Assembly: GCA_016217585.1 (NCBI GenBank)
Contig: JACRHQ010000146.1
Span: forward strand, 1 to 6,702
Direction of reading: 5' to 3'
Origin: Candidatus Omnitrophota bacterium
Lineage (GTDB): Bacteria; Omnitrophota; Gorgyraeia; Zapsychrales; Zapsychraceae
Length of the DNA: 6,702 bases
Position numbers and translations under genes: made by a program. The notes beneath the pieces are model-generated. The model saw only the letters and a list, made by a program, of their open reading frames with translations. It made no database searches and had not been told where the DNA came from. Shown in pieces: positions 1 through 6,063 of this stretch. Each line of letters starts with the position of its first letter. Position 1 is the stretch's first letter.

Positions 1-420
1 GAATTTCAAGGACGTCACATCCCCGGCGATGGGCTGTTCTTTGGCGGCCTCTTCGCCGGTGTAGACCTGGCTGTAATCCTGCTGGCTGCGCGTTAATTTA
101 TGAGAACCGGGATCATACACGTATCTTACCCGGCCGGGCGTCGTGCCGGCGCCCAGGGGGGTGTGGACGAGCGTGGCAAATTCAAGCATCTCGTCGGTGC
201 CCAGAAAACTGACCCCCGTAAACCGGACGGCGTTGTGAACGTCATAGGCGAATTTGTTGAAAAAGACATCCAGGTCCTCATACGGGATTGGCCGGGTGAT
301 CCTCTGCCATACCTTGATGCCGCTATTCAGCGACGAATAGATCGCCAGGGAAATCACCGACAATATGGCTGTTGTAACCAAAAGTTCGATTAAGGTGAGA
401 CCGGATTCATTCCTGGGCAT
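1..420 (-). CDS. gspJ: GspJ-like minor pseudopilin, 3' end outside the window
   Basis: The reading frame is open from an ATG at 420-418 to the window edge (140 codons, no stop), so the C-terminus is missing. Residues 1-7 form a short leader ending in Gly7. The class III signal follows as LTLIELLV, with the conserved Glu at mature position 5 (Glu12) and a hydrophobic helix to about residue 30. Mature residue 1 is Leu instead of the usual Phe. After the helix come features typical of the T2SS J pseudopilin: a segment where a DVFFNKF stretch precedes a FTGVSF strand, then LEFATLV, VRYVYD and a final strand VTSLKF. GspJ is known as a minor pseudopilin at the pseudopilus tip with GspI and GspK. 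The start overlaps the end of the GspI-like gene by 14 nt and has no clear Shine-Dalgarno site, so coupled translation is likely. An in-frame GTG at 438 is a less likely start. The pseudopilin call is firm; the J subtype is probable. Confidence 0.8.
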   Translation of the reverse strand, partial: MPRNESGLTLIELLVTTAILSVISLAIYSSLNSGIKVWQRITRPIPYEDLDVFFNKFAYDVHNAVRFTGVSFLGTDEMLEFATLVHTPLGAGTTPGRVRYVYDPGSHKLTRSQQDYSQVYTGEEAAKEQPIAGDVTSLKF

Positions 421-799
421 AGTACACCGCGTAAGCACTGCGCTGCAATTTGCTGTTGCGTGGCCCTTCCTTCCAGGAGAGCTCCAGGTCGATCTTGTAC
501 AAATCATTTTCTCCCACCGGTGTGTAAGAAAGGAACCACGCGACATTTTTCTTCTCTTGCGTAAACTCCCCGGATGAGCCCATCACCGCCGAAGGGCCGA
601 ACCGCCGCAAGTTATCCTGCGATTCCCACATCTTCTCGTTGGCCCACGCCACAACCCCCAGATACCGCGCGCAATAATTATAGGAATTAAGTACGATAAA
701 GAATGACTGGGATATCCACACCGTGCCCAGGGCAAGGATCACGGTAGCCACCATCACCTCGACGAGGGTGAACCCGCGCCTATTCCCAGTTACGGACAT
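407..799 (-). CDS. gspI: GspI-like minor pseudopilin
   Basis: This is a 130-residue prepilin-like protein. The start is taken as the ATG at 799-797 because it gives a normal 9-residue leader (MSVTGNRRG) before the prepilin peptidase site G|FTLVE, with Glu at mature position 5 (Glu14). The longer open frame upstream, starting with TTG at 904, lies wholly inside gspG and would give an abnormally long leader. Residues 10-35 are hydrophobic, continuing as an amphipathic helix through the AWANEKMWES stretch (51-60). A short beta-rich domain follows, with a YKIDLELSW strand (101-109) near the C-terminus. The length, the helix pattern and the position between a G- and a J-type pseudopilin match GspI, which nucleates the pseudopilus tip. 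The start overlaps the end of gspG by 20 nt, with only a weak GAGAA upstream, so translational coupling is likely. GspH or another minor pilin is the main alternative. Confidence 0.75.
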   Translation of the reverse strand: MSVTGNRRGFTLVEVMVATVILALGTVWISQSFFIVLNSYNYCARYLGVVAWANEKMWESQDNLRRFGPSAVMGSSGEFTQEKKNVAWFLSYTPVGENDLYKIDLELSWKEGPRNSKLQRSAYAVYYAQE

Positions 800-1208
800 C
801 GTCATCATTCTCGACACCGTCCTTGCCCAGCGAATACAAGTCATAGTCGGCGGGACGGTGTTCACCGGGAGATTTGTAGTTATATTCCCGGCCCCAGGGG
901 TCAAGCGGTTTTCGTTCCAGGTAGGGACCGTTCCAGCCGGCGGCCGACGCCGGTTTGCTCAAGAGGGCGTTGAGGCCTTCTTCCGTCGACGGAAAGCTCC
1001 CGTTATCCAGTTCATACAGCTTAAGCGCGGTGGCGATATTGGTCTGGATGTCCGCCTTGGCGGCGGCGACCCTGGCCTGTTCGCCGCGGCCGGCAAGCCG
1101 CGGCATCACCATCGCCACCAGGGCGCCTATGATGATAACGACCAGCATCAGTTCGATCAACGTGAAGCCGCGGATATTACTTTTTTTCAACCCGGCCTGT
1201 TCTCTCAT
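780..1208 (-). CDS. gspG: Type II secretion major pseudopilin GspG
   Basis: At 142 residues, this is the normal size for GspG, the main subunit of the periplasmic T2SS pseudopilus. A 14-residue charged leader ends at the prepilin peptidase site G14|FTLIELM, with Glu19 as the conserved mature Glu5 and a hydrophobic helix at about 15-38. The globular part carries the GspG hallmarks: YELDNGSFPSTEEGLNAL (65-82), WNGPYL (92-97), PLDPWGREYNY (101-111) and a C-terminal YSLGKDG...DDDVRNW loop. In studied GspG proteins, the Asp-rich C-terminal loop (here 130-137) binds calcium and is needed for pilin stability. The ATG start at 1208 is supported by a GAGGAGG site 10 nt upstream. It follows the peptidase gene by 36 nt, and the GspI-like gene overlaps its end. 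The Asp-rich loop separates it from ordinary type IV pilins. Confidence 0.96.
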   Translation of the reverse strand: MREQAGLKKSNIRGFTLIELMLVVIIIGALVAMVMPRLAGRGEQARVAAAKADIQTNIATALKLYELDNGSFPSTEEGLNALLSKPASAAGWNGPYLERKPLDPWGREYNYKSPGEHRPADYDLYSLGKDGVENDDDVRNWE

Positions 1209-1218
1209 TTTTCCCCAA

Positions 1219-1225
1219 CCTCCTC
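1219..1225 (-). promoter_or_regulatory. Shine-Dalgarno site of gspG
   Basis: GAGGAGG on the minus strand, 10 nt before the gspG ATG, in the 36-nt gap after the peptidase gene. It fixes the gspG start and suggests that the major pseudopilin is translated independently and strongly, unlike the coupled minor pseudopilins that follow. Confidence 0.75.
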
Positions 1226-1244
1226 GCCTATGAATACGATTTTA

Positions 1245-2120
1245 TTATAGTTTGTCCAGATATTCTTTCCACCGTTCTTCAAAATCTTTAATACCGGTAA
1301 TGTTGGGATACGCCGCCCGGATAGCGTCCTGGAAATCCTTGCCGTCGCGCAGATCCCGGCAGAAAACCGTGAACGTCTCCCCGCCGTACCTCTCGATCAT
1401 GAAGCCGATCATGGAAACGGCCTCGAGGTAATATGTCTTAATCAAATTTTCCCCGCTTAAAAGCACCACCCCCGGCCCCCCGTCCCTGGAAAGGGCGGAA
1501 CGGATATAAACGTTCTCCGTGCTCGGCAAATACCGGATATCCAGCTGCATTATGTCCTTGATAGTCAGGAAGCCGCTTTCTTCATAAGCCTTTTTGGCCA
1601 TGGCCTTCATCTGCGGCCGGCGGGCCTCCTCTTCCCACTGGGCGATGCCTTCATCCAGCCACAGCGGGATCTCGCCGGGAAACCCAATGAAGTCCCGGAA
1701 GATCAAATGGGTCATCTCATGCGGCAGGAGCGACTCGAAGAACCCTTCTTTCCAGGCGTAACTATAAATGCTCCGGCTCTTGTACTCGGCCATACCTTCC
1801 GCCCACCCCGGCTGGTTGAGGGAAGCTTTCGAGAAAGACTCATGGTCCGGGTAAATATAAATTTTACACCGGTTGTCCCACGTCCAGAACCACTGGTAGC
1901 GGGCGTAGCCGAGCTCATCGGCGATCCGGCTGTAATACCCTTCGGCCTTGTTCAGGACATCCCTGGCGAAACGCTCTTCCCCGACGTAATAAATCAGAAA
2001 ATGCGTCCCTTTCACCTCCTGCCACCGGATATCGTCCGCGGCATGACCGGCCGCGGGAGAAAATACCAAAGCCAAAGAAAGATATAAAATTTGACGGGAT
2101 ATCCTGATTGACTTAAACAT
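1245..2120 (-). CDS. Exported peptidase MA-like (gluzincin) zinc metallopeptidase
   Basis: This 291-residue protein has an N-terminal Sec signal peptide: positive residues at 3-9, a hydrophobic core at 11-22 and a likely cleavage near residue 27 (GHA|AD). It is therefore expected in the periplasm or outside the cell. The catalytic zinc site is clear: HEMTH at 134-138 gives two zinc-binding His and the general-base Glu135, and LDEGIAQW at 155-162 gives the third ligand Glu157. This HExxH plus downstream DEG(I/L)A arrangement is the gluzincin pattern of peptidase MA-like domains. Substrates are unknown. The gene sits inside the secretion operon, 18 nt after gspF and 36 nt before gspG, so it may process a secreted or pseudopilus protein, or simply be co-expressed cargo. 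That role is inference. The ATG at 2120 is supported by a GAGGAAAGGG site. Only a single catalytic domain is visible, with no obvious C-terminal anchor or repeat. Confidence 0.85.
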   Translation of the reverse strand: MFKSIRISRQILYLSLALVFSPAAGHAADDIRWQEVKGTHFLIYYVGEERFARDVLNKAEGYYSRIADELGYARYQWFWTWDNRCKIYIYPDHESFSKASLNQPGWAEGMAEYKSRSIYSYAWKEGFFESLLPHEMTHLIFRDFIGFPGEIPLWLDEGIAQWEEEARRPQMKAMAKKAYEESGFLTIKDIMQLDIRYLPSTENVYIRSALSRDGGPGVVLLSGENLIKTYYLEAVSMIGFMIERYGGETFTVFCRDLRDGKDFQDAIRAAYPNITGIKDFEERWKEYLDKL

Positions 2121-2130
2121 ATGGATGTAG

Positions 2131-2140
2131 CCCTTTCCTC
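2131..2140 (-). promoter_or_regulatory. Shine-Dalgarno site of the metallopeptidase gene, overlapping the gspF stop
   Basis: GAGGAAAGGG on the minus strand, 10 nt before the peptidase ATG. The TGA stop of gspF (2141-2139) is embedded in its first bases, so ribosomes ending gspF stop directly on the next initiation site. This supports co-translation of the platform protein and the peptidase. Confidence 0.65.
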
Positions 2141-3380
2141 AATGCATCGCCGTGTTGATATCAAAAATCGGCAGGAGCATGGCGATGACCATAAAGCCGA
2201 CGATCAAACCCATAAAGAGGATCATCAAAGGCTCCAGCAGGTTGCTCATCATCCGGACAGCCTCTTCGGTATCGCGTTCGTAACTGCTGGCCACCTCTTC
2301 CAGGGCGTCCTGAAGCCGGCCCGACTCCTCACCGACGCTGACCAGGTTGCTCATAAACAGAGGGATCGCTTTGGAATTCTTGAGGCTCTTGCCGAAGGTG
2401 CCTCCGTGCTCGAGCTCCTTATAACTCTGGCTGATCTGATTTTTAACGACATCGTTTTCCAGGACAGGGATGGCGATATTGATGGCGCTTAAGATGGGCA
2501 CGCCGCTTTTCATCAAAAGCCCGAACGTGCGGCAGAAACGGACCAGCTCCGCCTTGACGACGAATTTCCCCCACACGGGCAGCTTCAGGACAAACCGGCT
2601 CCAGGCCTCTTTCCCTTTCTCTGTCCTTGTTTGCCGGCGGAAAATAAGGATCCCGGCGGCCAGGGCCAAGACGAGGACCGGCCAGCCTTTGGCGAAAAAA
2701 TCGCTTACGGCGAGCAAGATCCGCGTCGGCAACGGGAGTATCTGCCCCATGGTCACGTATATTTTCGTCAGACGGGGGATGACGAAGGCGAACATAAAAA
2801 CGATCGTCCCCGCCCCGACCACCGCCATAAGGAGCGGATACGCCATCGCCATCCGCAAATGCGAGATCATCGTCTCTTCTTTAATGCGGTGATCGGCGAT
2901 GCTGAACAGCACTGCGGGAAGGGCCCCGCTGTTTTCCCCGGTCCTCACCATCGCGATATAAAGAGGGGGGAAGGCCTGCGGATATTTTTCCAGGGCGGCG
3001 GACAAGGTGGAACCTTCTTTGACCTCGTCGTGGATGTCCAGCAGCATGGCTTTAAGAGAAGCGTTTTCCGACTGCTCGATGATGATGTTCAGGGCCGTCA
3101 GGATCGGCACGCCCGATTTGAACAAGCTCGCCAGTTGCCGGGTAAAAATCGTAATGTCACGGGACCTGGCCTTCCCGCGGGTTGCCCCGCCGCGCGGGAC
3201 GCGCGCCGGCTGGACAGAAGCGGCCTGCGCCCGCTCGTCTTGCGCGATTTCCTCGACCTTCAGGGGGAGCAGTCCCATCCGGCTTAACTTTTCAACCACG
3301 TCTTTTTCCGACCCGGCCTCGATATTTTGCTCGGATACCTCCTCGGTCCCCTTCTTTACGCGGCATTTATAGATCGGCAT
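2139..3380 (-). CDS. gspF: Type II secretion inner-membrane platform protein GspF (PilC family)
   Basis: This 413-residue protein has the normal length and architecture of GspF/PilC, the polytopic membrane protein that couples the GspE ATPase to pseudopilin assembly. Two repeated T2SSF domains are visible. The first (about 77-200) begins FTRQLASLFKSGVPIL and contains GENSG at 148-152. The second (about 280-405) begins FCRTFGLLMKSGVPIL and contains GEESG at 350-354. Membrane segments are likely at about 178-203, 233-248 and 384-406. The N-terminal 40 residues (MPIYKCRV...) form the usual small cytoplasmic domain, joined to the first T2SSF domain by an Ala/Arg/Pro/Gly-rich linker (about 51-74). 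It starts 9 nt after the gspE stop. The nearest Shine-Dalgarno-like stretch (AAAGGGG) lies about 13 nt before the ATG, so coupling to gspE is likely. A type IV pilus PilC is the only real alternative; the GspG neighbour favours T2SS. Confidence 0.95.
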   Translation of the reverse strand: MPIYKCRVKKGTEEVSEQNIEAGSEKDVVEKLSRMGLLPLKVEEIAQDERAQAASVQPARVPRGGATRGKARSRDITIFTRQLASLFKSGVPILTALNIIIEQSENASLKAMLLDIHDEVKEGSTLSAALEKYPQAFPPLYIAMVRTGENSGALPAVLFSIADHRIKEETMISHLRMAMAYPLLMAVVGAGTIVFMFAFVIPRLTKIYVTMGQILPLPTRILLAVSDFFAKGWPVLVLALAAGILIFRRQTRTEKGKEAWSRFVLKLPVWGKFVVKAELVRFCRTFGLLMKSGVPILSAINIAIPVLENDVVKNQISQSYKELEHGGTFGKSLKNSKAIPLFMSNLVSVGEESGRLQDALEEVASSYERDTEEAVRMMSNLLEPLMILFMGLIVGFMVIAMLLPIFDINTAMH

Positions 3381-3389
3381 GGCTGTCCG

Positions 3390-5549
3390 TCAACCCCTTT
3401 CGCTCTCGACATATTTGTTCAGTTTGGTCCGCTGGGCGCCGGAGATGTCCAGGAAGTTGACCGTGACATCATAGGTCTTCTCCTCTTCCACTTCCTCAAC
3501 CCTCAGGACTTTGGCCAGACATTCGACCGGCTCCTCGCTGTTGGGCAGTTCGATCTTCAGTTCCAGGATCGAACCCGCCGCCACGGGCTCGCGCGCAATG
3601 AATATCATCCCGGCGGCGGAGATGTTCGTGGTCACGCTCAGATGCTCTACTTCCGGCGGAGGTGTCCCGCCACGCTTCAAGGCCTCGTCTTTCGACCTGA
3701 AAACTTTAAACCGGATATTGACTTTACGGTCCCGGCGCGGGTAGGTGCGGCGCTCCGCCCCCGATAACGCCTGAGCCTCCGGCGCCCCGCCGGAAGGGAT
3801 AAACATTTTCCTGGCGGCCGGGGGTTCCTCTTTCTCCGCGCTCGTCGTGCGCACGACTTCTTCAGGGGTTGTGGCCCCGGCGATCACCTTCTGCCAGCCG
3901 TCCTGGCGCAGGGTCCGCATGCCTTTCTCCAGGGCGACCCTCTTGATCTGGTTGGAGGGGACTTTCCGGACAATCAGGTCCTCGATTTCATCATCGACCT
4001 CCAGCATCTCATAGATACCGCCTCTGCCGAAGAACCCGGTCTGGTTGCAGTTGGGGCATCCCTTGCCGCGATAAATTCTGACCTCCTCGACGGTCTTGAG
4101 CCGCAGGTCGCGGGCGATCTGGGTCTTCAGCTCCTGCGGGGCGGACCTGTCCTCGTATTTGCATTGCGGACAAATCATGCGGATGAGCCTCTGGGCGATA
4201 AATTCCTCAACGCTGGAGGCCAAGAGATACGGCTCGACGCCGATATCGATCAACCGGCTGATGCCGCTGGCCGCGTCGTTGGTATGGAGCGTTGAGAACA
4301 CCAGGTGTCCGGTCAGGGCGACACGGATGGCGATCTCGGCGGTCTCCAGGTCCCGCACCTCGCCGACCATGATGACGTCCGGGTCGTGACGCAGCACGCT
4401 GCGCAACCCCCGGGCGAAATCGAATTCGATCTCCGGCATCACCTGGATCTGCGTGATCCCTTCCAGCTCGTATTCGATCGGGTCTTCCAGGGTGATGATC
4501 TTGCGTTCCCGGGTGTTGATCCGGCTGAGGCAGGCGTAGAGGGTGGTCGTTTTCCCGCTTCCCGTCGGGCCCGTGACAAAAATGATCCCGTGCGGCTTCT
4601 GGATCAGGACCTCCAGCGTCTGCATTTCGTTTTTCGATAACCCGAGCTTCTCCAGGCTGAAGAGCATCTGCGCCGGCAAAAGACGTATGACGACGCTTTC
4701 CCCGAACGGCGTGGGGATCGTCGAAATGCGCAGGTCCAGCGCCTGGTCCTGCACGCGGACGACCGCCCTGCCGTCCTGCGGCAGACGGCGCTCGACGATG
4801 TTGAGGTTCGACATGATCTTGATCCGCGAGATGATGGCGCTTAAAAAATTCTGGATATCCGGCGGCATCGGCGCGTCGTAAAGCAGCCCGTCGATGCGGT
4901 AACGCAGTTTGACCCCGTTTCGCTGCGGTTCAATATGGATGTCCGTGGCGCGTTTCTGCCAGCCCTCCAGCAAGATCTGGTTGACCAGCTGGATGACCGA
5001 GGCGTCCCCGGCCATCTTCTGGATGTCTTCGACCACCGCCTGCCTGGTCGCCGACGCGAGGGGGGCGGCCTGCTTCTCGGCGGCGGAGACAATCTTGCCG
5101 ATCGTGTCCGCCCCCAGGCCGTAACATTTTTTCATGGCCGCGGTCAACTCCGCCTGGGTGGCCAGGGACATTTCAATGCCGTAACCCAGCTGGGTCCTGA
5201 TTTCATCCTGGATCTTGATTTCCAGGGGGACAGAGACGGCCACCGTCATGTTCCTTCCCTTGATCGCGAGCGGGACAAAACCGTAATAGGACGCGACCTT
5301 GACCGGCACTTTATCCAGGACCGTTTTCTCAACCTCGACGGTACGCAGGTCGACGTACGGGATCTTCAACTTCTCTCCCAGGGCGACCAGGATGTCGCGT
5401 TCGGGCAGGGCCCGGCGTTTGAGGAGTATTTGCTGCAGGCTTTCCGTCGAGCGGTCAGCCTCCTGGAGCAAGGCGTCCAGGTCGATTCGCGTCATCAGCC
5501 CTTTGTCCGCCAGAGCTTCGGCTAATACGATATCGCTCTTTTTAGGCAT
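3390..5549 (-). CDS. gspE: Type II secretion ATPase GspE with a C-terminal PilZ domain
   Basis: This 719-residue hexameric-type assembly ATPase would act on the cytoplasmic face through GspF. Residues 1-145 form a GspE N-terminal (MshEN-type) domain. The catalytic part has LRYRIDG (215-221), RLPQDGR (255-261), Walker A GPTGSGKT (327-334, Lys333), an Asp box ITLEDPIEYE (352-361), Walker B with Asp391 and Glu397, and a His box (His415, His422). Four Cys (460, 463, 498, 501) form the zinc-binding CM domain. The family normally ends near residue 570 (ATTPEEVVRTT). Here a linker (about 571-598) leads to a PilZ domain (about 599-717) with RxxxR at 601-605 and NISAAG at 642-647, the expected cyclic-di-GMP ligands. 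The N-domain repeats lack the conserved Gly and Gln of cyclic-di-GMP-binding MshEN. The ATG at 5549 is 1 nt past the upstream stop with no good Shine-Dalgarno site, indicating coupling. The ATPase identity is near certain; cyclic-di-GMP binding is inferred from motifs. Confidence 0.96.
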   Translation of the reverse strand: MPKKSDIVLAEALADKGLMTRIDLDALLQEADRSTESLQQILLKRRALPERDILVALGEKLKIPYVDLRTVEVEKTVLDKVPVKVASYYGFVPLAIKGRNMTVAVSVPLEIKIQDEIRTQLGYGIEMSLATQAELTAAMKKCYGLGADTIGKIVSAAEKQAAPLASATRQAVVEDIQKMAGDASVIQLVNQILLEGWQKRATDIHIEPQRNGVKLRYRIDGLLYDAPMPPDIQNFLSAIISRIKIMSNLNIVERRLPQDGRAVVRVQDQALDLRISTIPTPFGESVVIRLLPAQMLFSLEKLGLSKNEMQTLEVLIQKPHGIIFVTGPTGSGKTTTLYACLSRINTRERKIITLEDPIEYELEGITQIQVMPEIEFDFARGLRSVLRHDPDVIMVGEVRDLETAEIAIRVALTGHLVFSTLHTNDAASGISRLIDIGVEPYLLASSVEEFIAQRLIRMICPQCKYEDRSAPQELKTQIARDLRLKTVEEVRIYRGKGCPNCNQTGFFGRGGIYEMLEVDDEIEDLIVRKVPSNQIKRVALEKGMRTLRQDGWQKVIAGATTPEEVVRTTSAEKEEPPAARKMFIPSGGAPEAQALSGAERRTYPRRDRKVNIRFKVFRSKDEALKRGGTPPPEVEHLSVTTNISAAGMIFIAREPVAAGSILELKIELPNSEEPVECLAKVLRVEEVEEEKTYDVTVNFLDISGAQRTKLNKYVESERG
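3393..3755 (-). other. PilZ domain region of GspE
   Basis: This sub-region encodes about residues 599-719 of GspE. The PilZ signature is complete: an Arg cluster with RxxxR (601-605), about 36 residues later NISAAG (642-647, the D/NxSxxG motif), then beta-strands ILELKIELP (661-669), CLAKVLRVEEV (677-687) and YDVTVNFLDI (693-702), ending in a short helix. PilZ domains bind cyclic di-GMP through these two motifs. It is in frame with the ATPase and separated by a Glu/Pro/Ala-rich linker, so this is a natural fusion and not a separate gene. There is no start codon with a ribosome site that would favour independent expression. Confidence 0.85.
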
Positions 5550-5550
5550 A

Positions 5551-6018
5551 TCAGTCGAAAAGGTTGCTTAAATCCTTTTGCACGTAATCCCGGTAACGCT
5601 CGATCGCCTCCAGCATGTCCGCTTCCGGGGTTAAAACAAACTCAAGTTTAAAACCCGCGGCCTCCTCCTCGGCCTTACGCTGAATCCAACTGTCCATCGG
5701 GTTAGTGATGGCCATCGTAATCGAGCGTCCATCTTTTTTTAACGGAACGCAACGGTGGTCCAGGATTAAGGAAGGGCTAAAATCCTTGGCTATTTTCCAG
5801 TCGATATATTGCCCATTCAAGGACACACAAGGCATGTTGAATTGTTCCGAAAGCGTGGCTAACAAATCTTTTTCATTGATCCATTTATGCTTTAATAAAA
5901 TTTTGCCGAGGAATTCCTTGGTGGTGGCCTGCTCGGCAAGGGCCTGTTTCAATTGGTCCGGCGTGATTAATTTCTTGGCGATAAAAATTTCGCCTAAAAG
6001 TTTCTTTTTATTAAACAT
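5551..6018 (-). CDS. Stand-alone MshEN-like (GspE N-terminal) domain protein
   Basis: This 155-residue soluble protein consists of only the N-terminal domain of GspE/PilB-type ATPases; no Walker motif is present. Two tandem MshEN repeats are clear. The first runs from LG at 8-9 through LITPDQLKQALAEQ to Gln30. The second runs from LG at 37-38 through LLATLSEQ to Gln59. Each is 23 residues from Leu to Gln, in the geometry of the 24-residue motifs with a 5-residue spacer known to bind cyclic di-GMP. The Arg usually before LG is Leu7 and Phe36 here, so binding may be weakened. The rest (60-145) follows the GspE N-domain fold, with YRDY at 142-145 marking the family's normal end. The ATG at 6018 is chosen because AAAGGAGG lies 7 nt upstream; an in-frame TTG at 6054 would bypass this site. 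It is visibly AT-richer than gspE. It could be a detached regulatory subunit of GspE; function is inferred. Confidence 0.82.
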   Translation of the reverse strand: MFNKKKLLGEIFIAKKLITPDQLKQALAEQATTKEFLGKILLKHKWINEKDLLATLSEQFNMPCVSLNGQYIDWKIAKDFSPSLILDHRCVPLKKDGRSITMAITNPMDSWIQRKAEEEAAGFKLEFVLTPEADMLEAIERYRDYVQKDLSNLFD

Positions 6019-6025
6019 GTGCGGG

Positions 6026-6033
6026 CCTCCTTT
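6026..6033 (-). promoter_or_regulatory. Shine-Dalgarno site of the stand-alone MshEN gene
   Basis: AAAGGAGG on the minus strand, 7 nt before the ATG at 6018. This near-perfect site decides the start against the upstream in-frame TTG at 6054. It is the strongest ribosome site in the window and stands at the head of the secretion gene set, just after the ATPase beta gene. Confidence 0.8.
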
Positions 6034-6063
6034 GATTATGGCCTTTGTTATCAACCATATATT

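Noticed and set aside
800..904. An N-terminal extension of the GspI-like protein from a TTG at 904.
   Set aside because: It lies entirely within gspG in another frame and would give a 44-residue leader before the cleavage site; the ATG at 799 gives a normal leader.
3185..3215. A GC-rich inverted repeat (CGCGC...GCGCG).
   Set aside because: It falls inside the Arg/Pro/Gly-rich linker codons of gspF and is explained by codon composition; the stem is only 5 bp and there is no T-run.
2631..3287. A long plus-strand open frame of 218 codons opposite gspF.
   Set aside because: It is antisense to a clearly conserved gene. Its product is rich in Arg, Gly, Asp, His and Gln with no recognisable motif, as expected from the shadow of a GC-rich gene.
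4935..5525. A plus-strand open frame of 196 codons opposite the N-terminal part of gspE.
   Set aside because: It is an antisense shadow with a repetitive Asp/Gly/Arg/Gln composition and no domain; the opposite strand encodes GspE without interruption.
6019..6054. A longer version of the MshEN protein starting at a TTG at 6054.
   Set aside because: The added 12 codons would contain the excellent AAAGGAGG site that serves the ATG at 6018, and they match nothing in the family.
6019..6063. A possible promoter or terminator in the 45-nt gap between the ATPase beta gene and the MshEN gene.
   Set aside because: A TTGATA hexamer is present, but no -10 element lies at suitable spacing, and the only inverted repeat is a 4-bp GGCC pair without a T-run. 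Nothing convincing could be called.
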